The translations under genes and the position numbers were made by a program. This document shows, in pieces, positions 36,333-46,834 of a stretch of 64,000 nucleotides of DNA. Where the stretch lies: positions 94,236,850 through 94,300,849 of the forward strand of contig CM075770.1 in assembly GCA_037974665.1 (NCBI GenBank), in the 5' to 3' direction. Position 1 is the first letter of the stretch. Each line of letters opens with the position of its first letter. Below the pieces are notes generated by a model, which made no database searches, was not told the DNA's origin, and was given only the letters and a program-made list of their open reading frames with translations. This DNA comes from Ehretia macrophylla (taxonomy: Eukaryota > Streptophyta > Magnoliopsida > Boraginales > Ehretiaceae).

Positions 36333-37740
36333 TCTTATCAAATTTGGTATCTTGTGCCCTCGCCCAAAGAAATTGAACCCATGGGGCATAGGTGGGTATA
36401 CAAGAGGAAAAAAGTAATGGATGGGAAGGTGGAAACCTTTAAAGCAAAAGCTTGTAGTGGAAAGGTATACTCAGAAAGAAAGGGTTCGACTATAAGAAAA
36501 CCTCCATGCTAGTAACCACACTTGAATCTATCAAGCTACTTTAAGCCATCGTTTGACTACGAGATATGGAAAATTGATTGTCAAGACAGCTTTCCTTGAT
36601 GGAAGTCTTGACAATTGCATTGGTATGATGCAACCAAATGGGTATATTGCTTGAGGTCAAACTTAAGTAGTCTGAAGGCTTAAGAAGTCCATTCATAGAC
36701 TTAAGCAAACATCCAGGGCATGCAACATTATATTTGATCAAACTTTCTGATCAAGGTATTAGTGAGCCCTGTTTGTATGGTAAGTTAGAGGGGATTGTTT
36801 CAGCATTCTTAGTCTTATATGTGGATGACATTCTGCTAATTAGAAATGATGTAGGGATGTTGTCGTCCATTTAGGTTTAGCTGTCTTCTCAATTCCAGAT
36901 GAAGGACTTGAAAGAAATGAGTTGTGTCCTAGGCATTAAGCTTTTGCATGATCGCGAAGCTATGACACTAGCTCTTTCTCGAGTTTCATAAATTGAGAAG
37001 ATACTAGTAAGATTTGGCATGTGAGATTCCAAGAAAAGATTATTGCCTCTCAAGTATAGAATCTCTTTATATCAGAATCAATGTTCGAAGACATATGAGA
37101 GATAGAAGTTATAGAAAAGATTCTATATGCATTAGCAGATGAAAGCCTTTTGTATGTCATGTTCTGTACTAGGATGAATATCTACTTTGCGTTAAACAAG
37201 ATAAGTAGATAGAGATCAAACATAAGTTCAATTCATTGAATAGCAGTTGAGCATATACTCAAGTATCTTTGGGACAACGATGGAATATATGTTAGTTTAC
37301 TAATCTAAAGGTCTTATACCTATACAAGATTCAGATTTCCAGTTAGACAAAAATTTGAAAAGCTCAATTTTTTGAAATGTCGTTACTATGCGGAGATGTT
37401 GTGATATGGATGAGTGGGAAAACAATCCTACATTGTTTGTTCTACCATATGGACAGGGCATGATGTAATGCGGGAAGTAGCATAAGGAGCCTTGTGGCTT
37501 AGGAAATTCCTAATAGAATTGGAGCCCATGATAACAGTACAGATACTCATAGAGTGTATGACAGTAATGGTGGCATAATGGCAGAATGTGAAGAACTAGA
37601 GAACCACTAATTGGGAAGCACAATAGAGAGAATAAGTACCACGTGATTCGAGAAATTATCCAATGGGATAATGAAGTGGTAAGAAAATTGCTTCAGCCAA
37701 TAATTTTGCGGACCCTTTATGATATGCCTTACTGAGAGAG
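36333..37740 (+). pseudogene. Copia-2 reverse transcriptase and RNase H relic
   Basis: After Gypsy-B the Copia frame resumes. GHRWVYKRKKVMDGKVETFKAKA matches the Copia reverse transcriptase opening WVYKRK--DGKVE-FKARLVAKG. Near 36580-36660 TAFLDGSLDNCIGMMQPNGY matches the F-LNG-L-E-IYM-QP-GF block. Near 36810-36850 LYVDDILLIRND is the catalytic YVDD block. MKDLKEMS-VLGIKL follows near 36900. Decayed, with many breaks. Confidence 0.85.
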
Positions 37741-37797
37741 TATTTAATACTCTGGTAGAGGTTACGGGTATTAATTAAGATAGTAGTAGTGTTCTTT

Positions 37798-37813
37798 AGT
37801 ACAAGTGAGAGTA
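37798..37813 (+). other. Copia-2 polypurine tract
   Basis: AGTACAAGTGAGAGTA immediately before the 3' LTR, matching the Copia-1 tract. Confidence 0.8.
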
Positions 37814-39607
37814 CGTTGGGATTTGTATGCCCTAAAGACTACTAGTACTAAGATATCTCAGTATAATGGATATTAATCAGTTAATAAATCAGTGTATTCA
37901 TTATGAGTATGTCATATGCTCTCAATTAGTTGATATATTTGTATGTAATAAGGCTCTATGATACAAGTGAATAGCATAGATGCGTGGTGATCCGCACAAA
38001 AAGTCTATGTTGTGAGGCTTGGATCAAAATTATAGGTTCATAGCTAAATAGTGAAGCTGGGCACTTCACTACAATAAGGTTATAATGAGAGAGTTTCCTA
38101 TTTGGTAGGGTGACCTACCTTGGTCATTGGAGGTGTTTTCCGGATTTCTTTCATTAGTGCATAATGGTGCATCGAACGGGACTACAATAGATGCAATCTC
38201 AGTGACATTACTATCATTGTCATTGAACTAAAAGTATCTAAAGCTGCTAAGTGACCAATGATTCCCTATGGGTAAGATCTTATAATAGGGTTAATAGCTC
38301 TATGATTTGGACATGTAGACTAGATCCATTAGATGGCATGCATATGAGTCATGATTCTATGACTATCTTAAGTGATAGTAAGCTACTTGCTTAGAGTTAT
38401 CTGTATAGTCATCCAAATCTAAGTGCCTAATAATATAACTCAAGCTACATTGGTTACTAGACTTATAGGTCACTCCCAAGAACAAGGGAATAGTATATAA
38501 GTGATGATTATAGGAAAGATAAAGGTCCAAGGTATAGATGTAATCAAGATAGGATGATAGTGCGAATGCAAGACCTACTATTGATTGCGGTTGAAAACAT
38601 AGAAAGGTATTTGTATCATTTTACTTAGTAGGTCAAAGACAGAAAAACTCCCTCGGATGTTTTTTAATTGTCTTGGAATGCAACCCTAGCTCTTTCATAG
38701 AATGAGCTAAGGTTAAAATGGTCAAAATACAGCTAATGACTAGCAAGGGTATTTTGGTCATTTTGCAGCTACGACAATTATGTCTTTAGGTCCCTCTCCT
38801 AACCATTTACCCTTCTTAGTGTACTCTTTGTTCTTAGCTTTGATATCTATGGAAATGTGGTGCGAATAAGTAAGGTTGCTTATTTGGGAATTTACAGCTC
38901 AATTTAGAAGTTAAGACATTATGACAAAAGACACTCTTGAGACAAGAATGTTTGTCCTAGCTAAACTTATCTTAATGGAGTGTGGCTTAAGTAATCTCAC
39001 ATGTGGAGAGCTTAGGGTAACATGTGGGGCTGATGATATAGATAAGAGATATTATTTTGATTATGAATTATGAATATAATGTGTATTATCTTCAATTTTA
39101 GTTCATAGAAAATCAAATAAAGACTCCTATGCGTTTAAGGATTCCACATGTGATCTATCATTCTTCATCTCTCTTAAATACACATCTATCTAACCCTACA
39201 TACATACACACGGCTATTGCAACTCTAAAATATTGAGTTCTCTCCATGCATACATGAAAAAGAATAAGAAAAGTAGAGAGAAAAATTATCCCACCGAATT
39301 TACACACTAAATCGCAAGGGTAACGGAATAGGGGAGAAGGCTTGAAGAACCTGTCCAATTTCGGAGTTTCTCGTGCTAGCAGCATGTATTCCAACCCTTA
39401 GTTAGTCCATTAATCTTGTGTGTGTTGAGATTCTATGCCAACACGTGAAGGTATATCGACTATACTTTGATTCTACACGTTATTTCGATTGCGAGAATGT
39501 TTTATTGTTAGATTTGTGGTTTAATATTTATGAATGCCTACATATGTTTCATATTCCATGTACAATAAAAAATATGTCCACCCTAGGCTAGATTTCATAA
39601 ACCATCA
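37814..39607 (+). repeat. Copia-2 3' LTR
   Basis: 1794 bp, partner of 9319-11105, ending TTTCATAAACCATCA before the TTAAC duplication. Contains one extra ~30 bp stretch near 37870-37900 compared with the 5' LTR. Confidence 0.92.
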
Positions 39608-39960
39608 TTAACGCCCCCATGTGTTATATAAAAGTAGCTCGATACCTCCCTATATTTTATAAATAAGCTGATTACCCCTGAGTTTTAAAAATGTAGCTAA
39701 ATACCCCCGTGTGTTTTTAAAAACGATGTTGAATACCCCCTATTAAAATGAGCAATTTTTCTAACCGAAGCGGATATTCAGCTAGTTTTCAAAAATACAA
39801 GGGGGTATTCAGCTACGTTTTTAAAATACATGGGGATCATCAGCTTATTATACTACACAAGAGGGTATTCAACTACTTTCATAAAACACAGGGGGTAATC
39901 AACTATATTTTAAAACACAAAGGGTATTGTACACTTTTGGCAAATCATATGGGGTGTTAA
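39608..39960. mobile_element. Fold-back element with ~30 bp subrepeats
   Basis: Starts TTAACGCCCCCATGTG and ends CATATGGGGTGTTAA, an inverted terminal match. The left arm repeats a unit of roughly AGCTAAATACCCCCGTGTGTTTTAAAAA about five times. The right arm repeats its reverse complement (GGGGGTATTCAGCTAC-TTTTAAAA-ACA) about five times, around a short centre near 39740-39780. The whole can fold into a long hairpin. No coding capacity: a plain non-autonomous DNA element, family unknown (TTAA ends). Its first five bases serve as the Copia-2 target duplication. Confidence 0.75.
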
Positions 39961-39969
39961 GTTGTTTGC

Positions 39970-41270
39970 TCATCTAAACAACCCTGATTGGCAGGCTGTT
40001 GGCCAGAACTAAGCCCTTAAAGACTTTTTTACCCCTGGTGCCTACATGCCAACTACAACTATTGCCTTGCCTTATGTAGGTGATGTTATCTTTGAGATCA
40101 AACCTCAATTCGCACAATCTATCCCACATTTTATGGTCTTGCTAATTAAAACTCGTATCTTCATGTGAATGCACTTTTAGCATTTTGTTTCACATTTAAC
40201 ATTAGTGGCATTCCTGTTGACGGGGTTAAGGTATGAGTCTTTCCTTTTTTTTTGAAAGAGATAGCCAAATAGTGGTTTAGTTATTTGGAACCAAACTCAA
40301 TAACCTCATGAGAAGAATTATAATATGAATTTTTTGATAAAATGTTCCTTTACCCATAACTAAAACCCCTTCCATACGAAGAGAGATAAACAACTTCACT
40401 TAGCATAATAATGGGCTCTTCTATGAGCGTTAGGAAATATTTCTGGAATTAGTTCGTAATTGCCCACACTATGATGTTAAGAGTAGAAATTGGTTCAGTT
40501 CTTCTATTAGGGCTTGACTAAACGCCATAAACAAATAGCGGATGCGATATTTGGGAGGATGTTTCTAGATAAGAGTCCTACTAAGGCACGCCGATTGTTC
40601 CATAATCTCAGTGAAAACTCTCAGTAACATGCGATCTTTTTGCATATTGAAACTAAGGGGCTAAAGAAGGGGATGTATTAGGTAGCATAATACCTTGACC
40701 TAGCACTTAAGGTAGATGCACTAACAAAGAAAGTTTACCTGTTATTATCATTTAATAACAAACTCGTTCATGTAGTAGATACTTGTCAAGCATTAGAGTG
40801 TTCTTTATGTCATAATACTATGCATATTGTTTTTAATTGACCACTGGCTAGTCAATTTCCTGAATATGTGCAGGACCAAGCATTTGTGGCACAAGGGTTC
40901 ACCAAGAACTACAACCCCTTCTCCAACACTTACAACCCTAGTTGGTGTGACAATCCAAATTTTTCCTGGAGACCACAACCCTAAGATGGTGCATAGTAAT
41001 TTAAAGCTCCATAAGTAGGTCGGCTGGTATGTCTTATCCATTTGGTTTCTTTCCAGGTCATATGTATATTGCTTCTCATGTTCCTTTATTTCCTGTTAGT
41101 AGTGGATGTATCCCAAGTTTTGAGGATATAGTTTTAAAGGCTTTGAAAGGCTTACAGGATAACGTACAGCTTGTGCATTCATCTTCTGAATCCATAAGAA
41201 AACTAAAACAACATATAGGTCACCTTGTAAATGTTCTAACTAGAAGGGGTGAGGGAAAATTACTTGTCCA
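39970..41270 (+). pseudogene. Athila/Tat-like Gypsy gag relic
   Basis: Plus strand, several frames. Near 40070 ALPYVGDVIFEIKPQF-like text matches the N-terminal part of Athila/Tat gag. Near 40510-40620 FYNGLTKRHKQIADAIFG and DKSPTKARRLFHNLSENSQ are near-diagnostic. VDALTKKVYLLL follows near 40710. Near 40860-40990 PEYVQDQAFVAQGF, NYNPFSNTYNPSW and NPNFSWR match the proline-rich end. Then SFEDIVLKALKGLQ and SIRKLKQHIGHLVNVL fit the coiled end. This is the non-chromodomain branch of plant Gypsy. Very decayed, with many breaks; no LTR or pol of its own is seen here. Confidence 0.75.
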
Positions 41271-41274
41271 ACAT

Positions 41275-41790
41275 GTGCCTTTCCAACAGCACTTAGATTG
41301 TTGACAATTGAGGCAAATCTTTGATGCATTTCATTCAATGTCTCTTCAGACTTCGTATGAAATAATTCGTATTCATGAATGTATAGCCAAATCTTTGTGT
41401 CTTTGACTTAGGTTGTGTCCTGATAGGATAACTCTAGAAGCTCCTAAATTTCATGAGTCGATGTACATCCACTATCTCGCTAAACTCCATTTTATTTAGT
41501 GCACAATAGAGGATCTTCTGGGCACTTGAGTTCTTTGTTAGCATAGCCATGTCATACTCATTTAACTCATCCTTGGATTTTAGAACTTTAATCTTTTCCT
41601 TGGCGTCATTTTCAATTTCTATCATTGGAATATAGGGTTCATCTTCCACCAATCTCCATAAAGAGTAATCTACAGATTGAATGTACGTCTCCATCTTGTT
41701 CTTCCAATAAATGAAGTTTCTACCTACAAAGAATGAAGGTCTATTAGTTGAATACCTTTCTATAAATGGAGACAAAGTAGCATATTCCAT
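41275..41790 (-). pseudogene. Copia-3 gag
   Basis: Minus strand, start at 41790 with MEYATLSPF. STNRPSFFVGRNFIYWKNKMETYIQS matches the NRPP-F-G-NF-YWK-RM-IYLQS opening of Copia gag (UBN2 type). AQKILYCALNKMEFSEI follows as the NALYCALS-EFNRI block. Nearer 41275, HTKSEETLNEMHQRFASIVNNL matches the family's middle. Only the first part of gag remains. Confidence 0.82.
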
Positions 41791-41832
41791 GATCTTTGCT
41801 TTACTAGTAATTAAACTATATGTAAAGTCCTA

Positions 41833-41845
41833 GCTCTAGATACCA
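41833..41845 (-). other. Copia-3 primer binding site
   Basis: TGGTATCTAGAGC on the minus strand, two bases inside the 5' LTR end. Confidence 0.78.
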
Positions 41846-41847
41846 CT

Positions 41848-43287
41848 TGTTAGTCCAAGTTATCCTAAGAGGGGTGAATTACGATATAAAGGCAATAATA
41901 CTACTTTTTTAAATAGACTAGCAACTAGTTAGTTCTATCAAACAATATATCAAACACAATGAATGCAATAAAGTAAAGAGCAAGGAGAGAAAAAGCCAGC
42001 TATTTTAAGGTGGTTCGTTACTCTACATCCACCACCTGAGGTATCATTCCCTTAGGATTTTCTATGAACTCCACTAGAGGTGTTTCTTCAAGAGTTGGTG
42101 ACACACAAACCAACTACAACAATCTCTTGAATCCAGAAGAGATCAACCAAGCTTCTCCAAAAGTAGGTGAAGCTCAAACCTACTTACAATTCACTCTTGA
42201 ATCCACACGAGCACTCAAGACTTTTCTCTTATTTGAATCCACAAAGAAAGTCCCAATCTCTCTCAGTAAACTATGAATCGCTCAATATTCAGCTCTAGAG
42301 AGTTTACAATGAACAATAAGAATAATGAATAAGAGTAGAATTGATATCTCCTCTTGAGATGGATAAATAAAAATATAACACAGTTTGTAGCTCAAGGATT
42401 TTGCAAGTGAAAGCTCAACAAAAGCTTTTGAAAGAGATATGAAAGTGTTAGCACAATCTTTAAAATGTTTCTCATGAGTTTTCTTCGGATTCTCAAAGTT
42501 ACATTCCTTAAAAGAACTGTTTTCTTAAATAAAAAATATGTATTGACTAGTTAACGACTAGTTTTTTGAACTGCCAATCGAAGGTGGCGGATGAGTGTCT
42601 TAGCCAACAGACTTATCTGTGTCCCTCTGGATGAGTCAAACGAAGCTGTCGAATAAGTCCCTCGTTCGACAAGCTCATTCGACTCTTCCTACCTTAGCCG
42701 ATTGAGTGTGTCGGCTGAGTCCCTCAGCCGGTCAACTCAACCAAGATATTCAAGTTTAGCTCGATAAGTTTTTTAAGCCATTTTGAACCATTCAAACAAC
42801 TTTTGCAAAGACTCTTGAAAGCGAAGAGAGGTTTAAAAAGCTCAAACATATTTAGAGAGTTTGAAAATAGATTTATAAGCGTTCATAATTCAATCTGAGG
42901 CATACCACATAAAAGGCCACTACCCCTTATGTCGCCACGTCTCCTTCCTTATGACACCCTCTTCAAGCTTTGTTATTCAATCTTCATGGTGAGATCTTTA
43001 AGGAAGATAACACTTGAATCATCTTGGATCTTCACCATCATAGAGCTTGAGCTTGCTAAGCATGTTAATCATGTCAAGCTTGTAGTTGAAGGATGCTTTT
43101 TGTTTGATCATCACTTTCCATGAGCTTGATCATCACTCTAATCTTCACGAGCTTGCTTATTAGCTAAATATCCTTGAATCTTTGAATAATTCTTAAATGA
43201 TGTGAACTCATACAAAGCATGATTAGTCAATAGATAAATGTATAATCAAGATTTAGTTATCATCAAAATATACAATTAAGGCTTTCA
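41848..43287 (-). repeat. Copia-3 5' LTR
   Basis: 1440 bp with TGTTAGTCC at the gag side and GGCTTTCA at the far end on the plus strand, so TG...CA in element orientation. It carries several GAGTCCCTC-type phrases (42590-42730). No second copy lies in the window, so the outer boundary is inferred from the LTR consensus start. Confidence 0.65.
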
Positions 43288-44105
43288 GGCTACCAAAATA
43301 TCTTTTTCGATTTTGTGGATTTTTGAATTTTTTATTTTTATTTTTATTTATTTATTTTCTTGATTTGTAGGCAACAAAAACCCTAATAAAAAAACAATGT
43401 AAAATAAATCAAGACATGAAATATTTGTTTAAGGGATTTTTTCTTGTTGGGTGTTTTTTCTTCAATTTAAACCAAGAACCCTTAGGTTACGCCATCACCT
43501 CTAAACTAAACCACATTACACAAATCAAAATCTTGCATAAAAATCATGAAACAAGTATCGAATCATCAACTTAGAAGCTTGAAAATACAATTTAAATGAT
43601 ACCCATATCAATAATTCCAAGAATTTTAACTTGATAATATAACACCACTAAGCCAAACCCATATCCCTAAAAACCTTTAATCATGCATGGACTAAGTGTA
43701 ATAAATATGGAATCATCATTATGGAACATTCAAACAAGAATTAAAGACACTGATATGGAAAAGTTCAAAGAAAAATTTTATAAAAAAAAGAGAAAAGTAA
43801 AAGAAAAATACCTTAGTACACAAGGGAGAGGAAAGAGAGAGAAAAATAAAGTAATGATGGTAGTGGCGGGGCACGGTTGTGGTATAGGGCTAAGCATGGT
43901 GATGGTAGTGGTTGTGTAAGACGGAAGAGGAATGTGTTGTAGATTGTGTGCGAGAAGGGAGTTGGGGGAGTGGTTTGGCTGGGATGAATAAGTGACTTGA
44001 TTCTTCTTCGGTGCATGGTTAGGTGTTGCAAGAACAACATCTAAAGATCTAGATTTTTGAGATTGGACTCAAGTTTCTTATGAGATAAGCTCTTGAACTA
44101 CTTGT
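43288..44105. other. Gene-free AT-rich stretch
   Basis: Contains a (TTTTTA)n-like run near 43325-43365, A-rich and GGTAGTGG-rich sequence near 43855-43920, and no recognisable coding sequence. Short open frames on both strands are low-complexity. It may be internal sequence of the Copia-4 relic or older unrecognised repeat. Confidence 0.4.
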
Positions 44106-44660
44106 TCAAGTATAAGGAAAAAGACTACAATGAAGTAGAGATGCACGAACCGACTCAAAATCATCATTAAAAGCCTTGAGGAATTGGACAAGGCGACTGC
44201 AATCTCTCCACATAGAGAATTTATTAGCATATTTTTCACACTCTGAAGTGGGCTCCAATGCCATAAGTTGGTCCCAAACTTTATACATCTGGGACAATAA
44301 GTTGTTGATAGATTGACCTACTTCTTGGCTCATGCAATGAAGAGTGGTAGCAAGCTGGTAGTTATGAGCCCCATATGCGGTAGTATAATGCCGTGCTAGA
44401 AAATCCCAAACTTCTTTGGCAGTATTGAATCATCCAAACTGGAGACTGATAGAGATGACTGAAGTATTGCAAAACCATGTAAGTATTTTTTTTTTTTTTT
44501 GCTATACAAAACCATGTAAGTATTTGATGGTTCTTGCTATCACAATTTTCAAGACATTTGGCATATTTGTCATCTGATTCATCATCCATTTTCTTTGGTT
44601 CATTGACATCTGTAGTTACGATTCTCCATAGTTTACTGCCTCTGAGAAAATTGGTCATGG
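44106..44660 (-). pseudogene. Copia-4 gag relic
   Basis: Minus strand. MTNFLRGSKLWRIVTTDVNEPKK opens like Copia gag of the FLRG--LWR-VTGD type, followed by KYAKCLENCDSKNHQI. Further on, MSQEVGQSINNLLSQMYKVWDQL and SRLVQFLKAFNDDFESVRASLL match the gag_pre-like helix region in which a short peptide is followed by FL--LND-FE-VR--LL. It is a different Copia lineage from Copia-1, -2 and -3. It is broken and has a small poly(T) insertion with flanking repeats. Confidence 0.75.
44470..44525 (-). mobile_element. Tiny poly(A) retroposition scar with 19 bp flanking repeats
   Basis: CAAAACCATGTAAGTATTT occurs at 44470-44488 and again at 44507-44525. Between them lie a T run and GCTATA. On the minus strand this reads repeat, TATAGC, poly(A), repeat, the layout left by target-primed reverse transcription of LINE or SINE type, with almost nothing of the source copied. 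Replication slippage is the alternative. Confidence 0.6.
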
Positions 44661-44711
44661 CTTAAGCCCATGGTAGATAGTTTGCCCCTATCCAAAAGAA
44701 GATAAATAGGT

Positions 44712-44716
44712 TGCAA
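44712..44716. repeat. Solo LTR E target site duplication (left copy)
   Basis: TGCAA, repeated at 57164-57168. Confidence 0.88.
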
Positions 44717-44776
44717 TGAAACGACCCGATCCCTCGCAGATTAAGTCCCCGATCCAATCCCCAGTGCAAGAAATTA

Positions 44777-44799
44777 GGGAAAACAGACGGAGTTTTCCC
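44777..44799. repeat. Perfect 8 bp stem-loop near the end of LTR E
   Basis: GGGAAAAC and GTTTTCCC around a 7-base loop, about 60 bp from the LTR end. It is at the place where Gypsy-A and Gypsy-D LTRs have a different stem. Confidence 0.75.
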
Positions 44800-45182
44800 T
44801 GTACTATGGACCATCCAAAACCTATTTAATCAACTTAACCATAAATATTCCACATCCCTTTAACTCATATTTTACAGTTCAAGCCTACCAGTATTACAAG
44901 TTCAATTCAAACTAAATATACATACATTACGTTTCCGCAAAAACTGTTAAACATTTAACATTCTCTTGACATTACAAGATAACGATGAACTATCAAAAGT
45001 AGCACTCCTTGTAGGTAGGCCAAACAACTATCAAAACACTTCAAAGACCTCCTTGCTTGACCCGAAATGATAGAAGAAAATGGGGTGAGCAACTACGTGC
45101 TTAGTGAGGGGGGAATAAACACGGGGAGCTTTCAAACCTTTTTCGTGAATACACATATGCCAAGCAATAAGAATCAATTAAC

Positions 45183-45187
45183 AAGTA
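45183..45187. repeat. Gypsy-D target site duplication (left copy)
   Basis: AAGTA, repeated at 55214-55218. Confidence 0.93.
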
Positions 45188-45566
45188 TGTGACGCCCGAG
45201 ATTTAGCCATGCATTTAATTACTGTTGCATCCCTTGTTTGCGCATTTACTTCTGTGCCTTACTAACTGACTTTTGTGACTACTATTCACTCCGTTTTTAA
45301 ACTGCCTTCTATTAGTTAATTAGCATTTTTATTAAATCATATTAATTGTAAAAGTAGTGGGAAAAATGTGCATTTGAACTAAAGGCGTTAGGAGGGCTCG
45401 TTTAGAAAATGATTTTTGTAGTTGAGTGAATAGTGTTACGTAATAACTTTATAGATTTAATTAGCTAGCCTAAGTTTTATACATTAGCCTCGTTTTGGAG
45501 CTAGCAAGGCGCATTATAATAGATCATTTAAGCACCCAAATGACCCCACCTCAACTTAGCCCCTTC

Positions 45567-45573
45567 TATATAT
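45567..45573 (+). promoter_or_regulatory. Candidate TATA box in Gypsy-D 5' LTR
   Basis: TATATAT at about 380 bp into the LTR, after a CCCCTTC block. The 3' LTR copy is at 53101-53107. The depth from the LTR start is close to that of the TATA-like site in Gypsy-A (about 370 bp), which supports a promoter role. No transcript evidence. Confidence 0.5.
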
Positions 45574-46578
45574 CACCTAAGCCCACAAAATGCAAAAGAA
45601 AAAAAAATTAAAAGCTGAAAACAGGAGCCCAAACCCGACAGCCCCTCTTTGCACTTGAGAGGAATTTTTCATCTTCAACTCTTCAATTCAAGCCACTCCA
45701 AGCCTAGAGCAACTAGATTAGGGTGTGTGCAAGCTTCCTAGAGGCTCCTACGCGTATTGGTGAGGGATTTCACGGCTTGTTTTTGCATTTCTAAATAGTT
45801 GTCAATTTCTTGATTTGTTGAAAATGTGATCAAATGCCATTGTAGTTGTTATCTATGCTATTATACCATGTATATGAATGCTAGAGAACATATTTGAGCC
45901 ATCGTTTCGCAATTTAAACGGTTAGAATCGTTAGTTTGATTTTTAGGGTGAATAGTGACGTTTTTTCTAGGGTTTTGTGTAATTGCTCGAATTAGCTTGA
46001 TTCAATGCTTCTAATAGATGCCTTAGGTGCTAGTGAAGATAACCTAATAGCCCCGTGCACTTGCATTGCCCTTAAATCGCCTAAAAATGGAAAATAGCCG
46101 ACTTTAATTTGGGGCTTTCGGGGTTAATGCGAATCCGGGTGAATTCGGGCTTCAATTCTAGTATCCTTAGGCTACCTAGGTGCTATAGATGCCTTGATAT
46201 CCCTTGTTTGAAACCCGGACAATGTATGTGTAGTTTAAAGCCATAAGAGGGAATTTGGGGCTTTCGGGGTAATCGCGGGCATTTGAATGAGTTAGAGGGT
46301 TAAGAGGGTACCTTGAGGGTTAGTTAGAAGGTTGGGAGAGTTTCCTTTGAAAATGGAATCATTAACCTTGGTTTGGAAGAGAAATAGTTCGAAAAACAAA
46401 GGGGTTTAGGTGCAATTTAAGTTGTCTCACACTTCTAAACCCATGTCATGACTTCTTGAGTGTTTATAAGTGATTTTAAGTTGATTTGGAGCTTTTGGTA
46501 TGATTCTAAACTTATCTTGCTAATGTCTCTTTGTAAAACTGCATATTTGCTTATATAATTGTTCTATTCTAATTGCAT

Positions 46579-46602
46579 CGAGGTCAACCTACTTTGTTGA
46601 TC
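46579..46602. promoter_or_regulatory. Shared CAACCTACTTTGTTG box, Gypsy-D 5' LTR
   Basis: CAAC and GTTG form the ends of a small dyad around CTACTTT. The same box is in solo LTR C (about 25277), solo LTR E (reverse, about 55622) and, in reduced form, Gypsy-A (about 13616 and 21088). Confidence 0.5.
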
Positions 46603-46812
46603 CTCATATGTGTTAATGCTTATATTATTGCTATTAACTTGCCATCGTTAAGTGCATTGCATAGTGGTTGCGCAACCATAGTGTCAGGGGCGGATGTGTT
46701 GAATATCGGCTGGGCGGTAGAGGGCTTGCCGGTGGATATTCAAACTCTGTGCCCTAGTCCCTCATTCGCCTGGTCCGGAGATTGCCAGGGGATGTTGGGT
46801 CGTAGGATTATC

Positions 46813-46834
46813 GGGGTACATCCGGAGTACACCC
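46813..46834. promoter_or_regulatory. LTR palindrome, Gypsy-D 5' LTR
   Basis: GGGGTAC, ATCCGGA core, then GTACACCC, preceded by GGGTCGTAGGATTATC. The 3' LTR copy is at 54348-54369. Confidence 0.6.

Larger units (their letters stand above)
9319..39607 (+). mobile_element. Copia-2: Angela/Tork-like Copia element, split by three Gypsy insertions
   Basis: A 30.3 kb span is bounded by matching LTRs (9319-11105 and 37814-39607) and a TTAAC duplication. Removing the three nested insertions leaves about 9 kb, a normal Copia length including the long leader. Parts in order: 5' LTR, primer site, leader, gag (22836-23680), protease and integrase region (26350-27560), reverse transcriptase and RNase H region (36333-37740), purine tract, 3' LTR. 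Sampled LTR divergence is about 10% with several indels, roughly four million years at an assumed 1.3e-8 per site per year. The element is broken in many places. The lineage rests on the LTR start TTGGGATTTGTATGCCC, a ~1.8 kb LTR and the gag style. Confidence 0.92.
41270..43287 (-). mobile_element. Copia-3: 5' piece of a Copia element, minus strand
   Basis: In element orientation: 5' LTR (43287 down to 41848), primer site (41833-41845), gag (41790 down to about 41275). The rest is absent, and Athila-like gag on the other strand begins where it stops. The LTR start TGAAAGCCTTAATTGTATATTTTGATGATAAC resembles the TTTTGATGAT starts common in some plant Copia LTRs. Lineage uncertain (SIRE or Tork relatives). 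A broken fossil. Confidence 0.75.

Noticed and set aside
43683-44040. Frames on both strands that could be a small host gene between Copia-3 and Copia-4
   Set aside because: Low-complexity Lys/Glu-rich and Ser/Pro-rich text with no domain; the sequence is A-rich and GGTAGTGG-rich.
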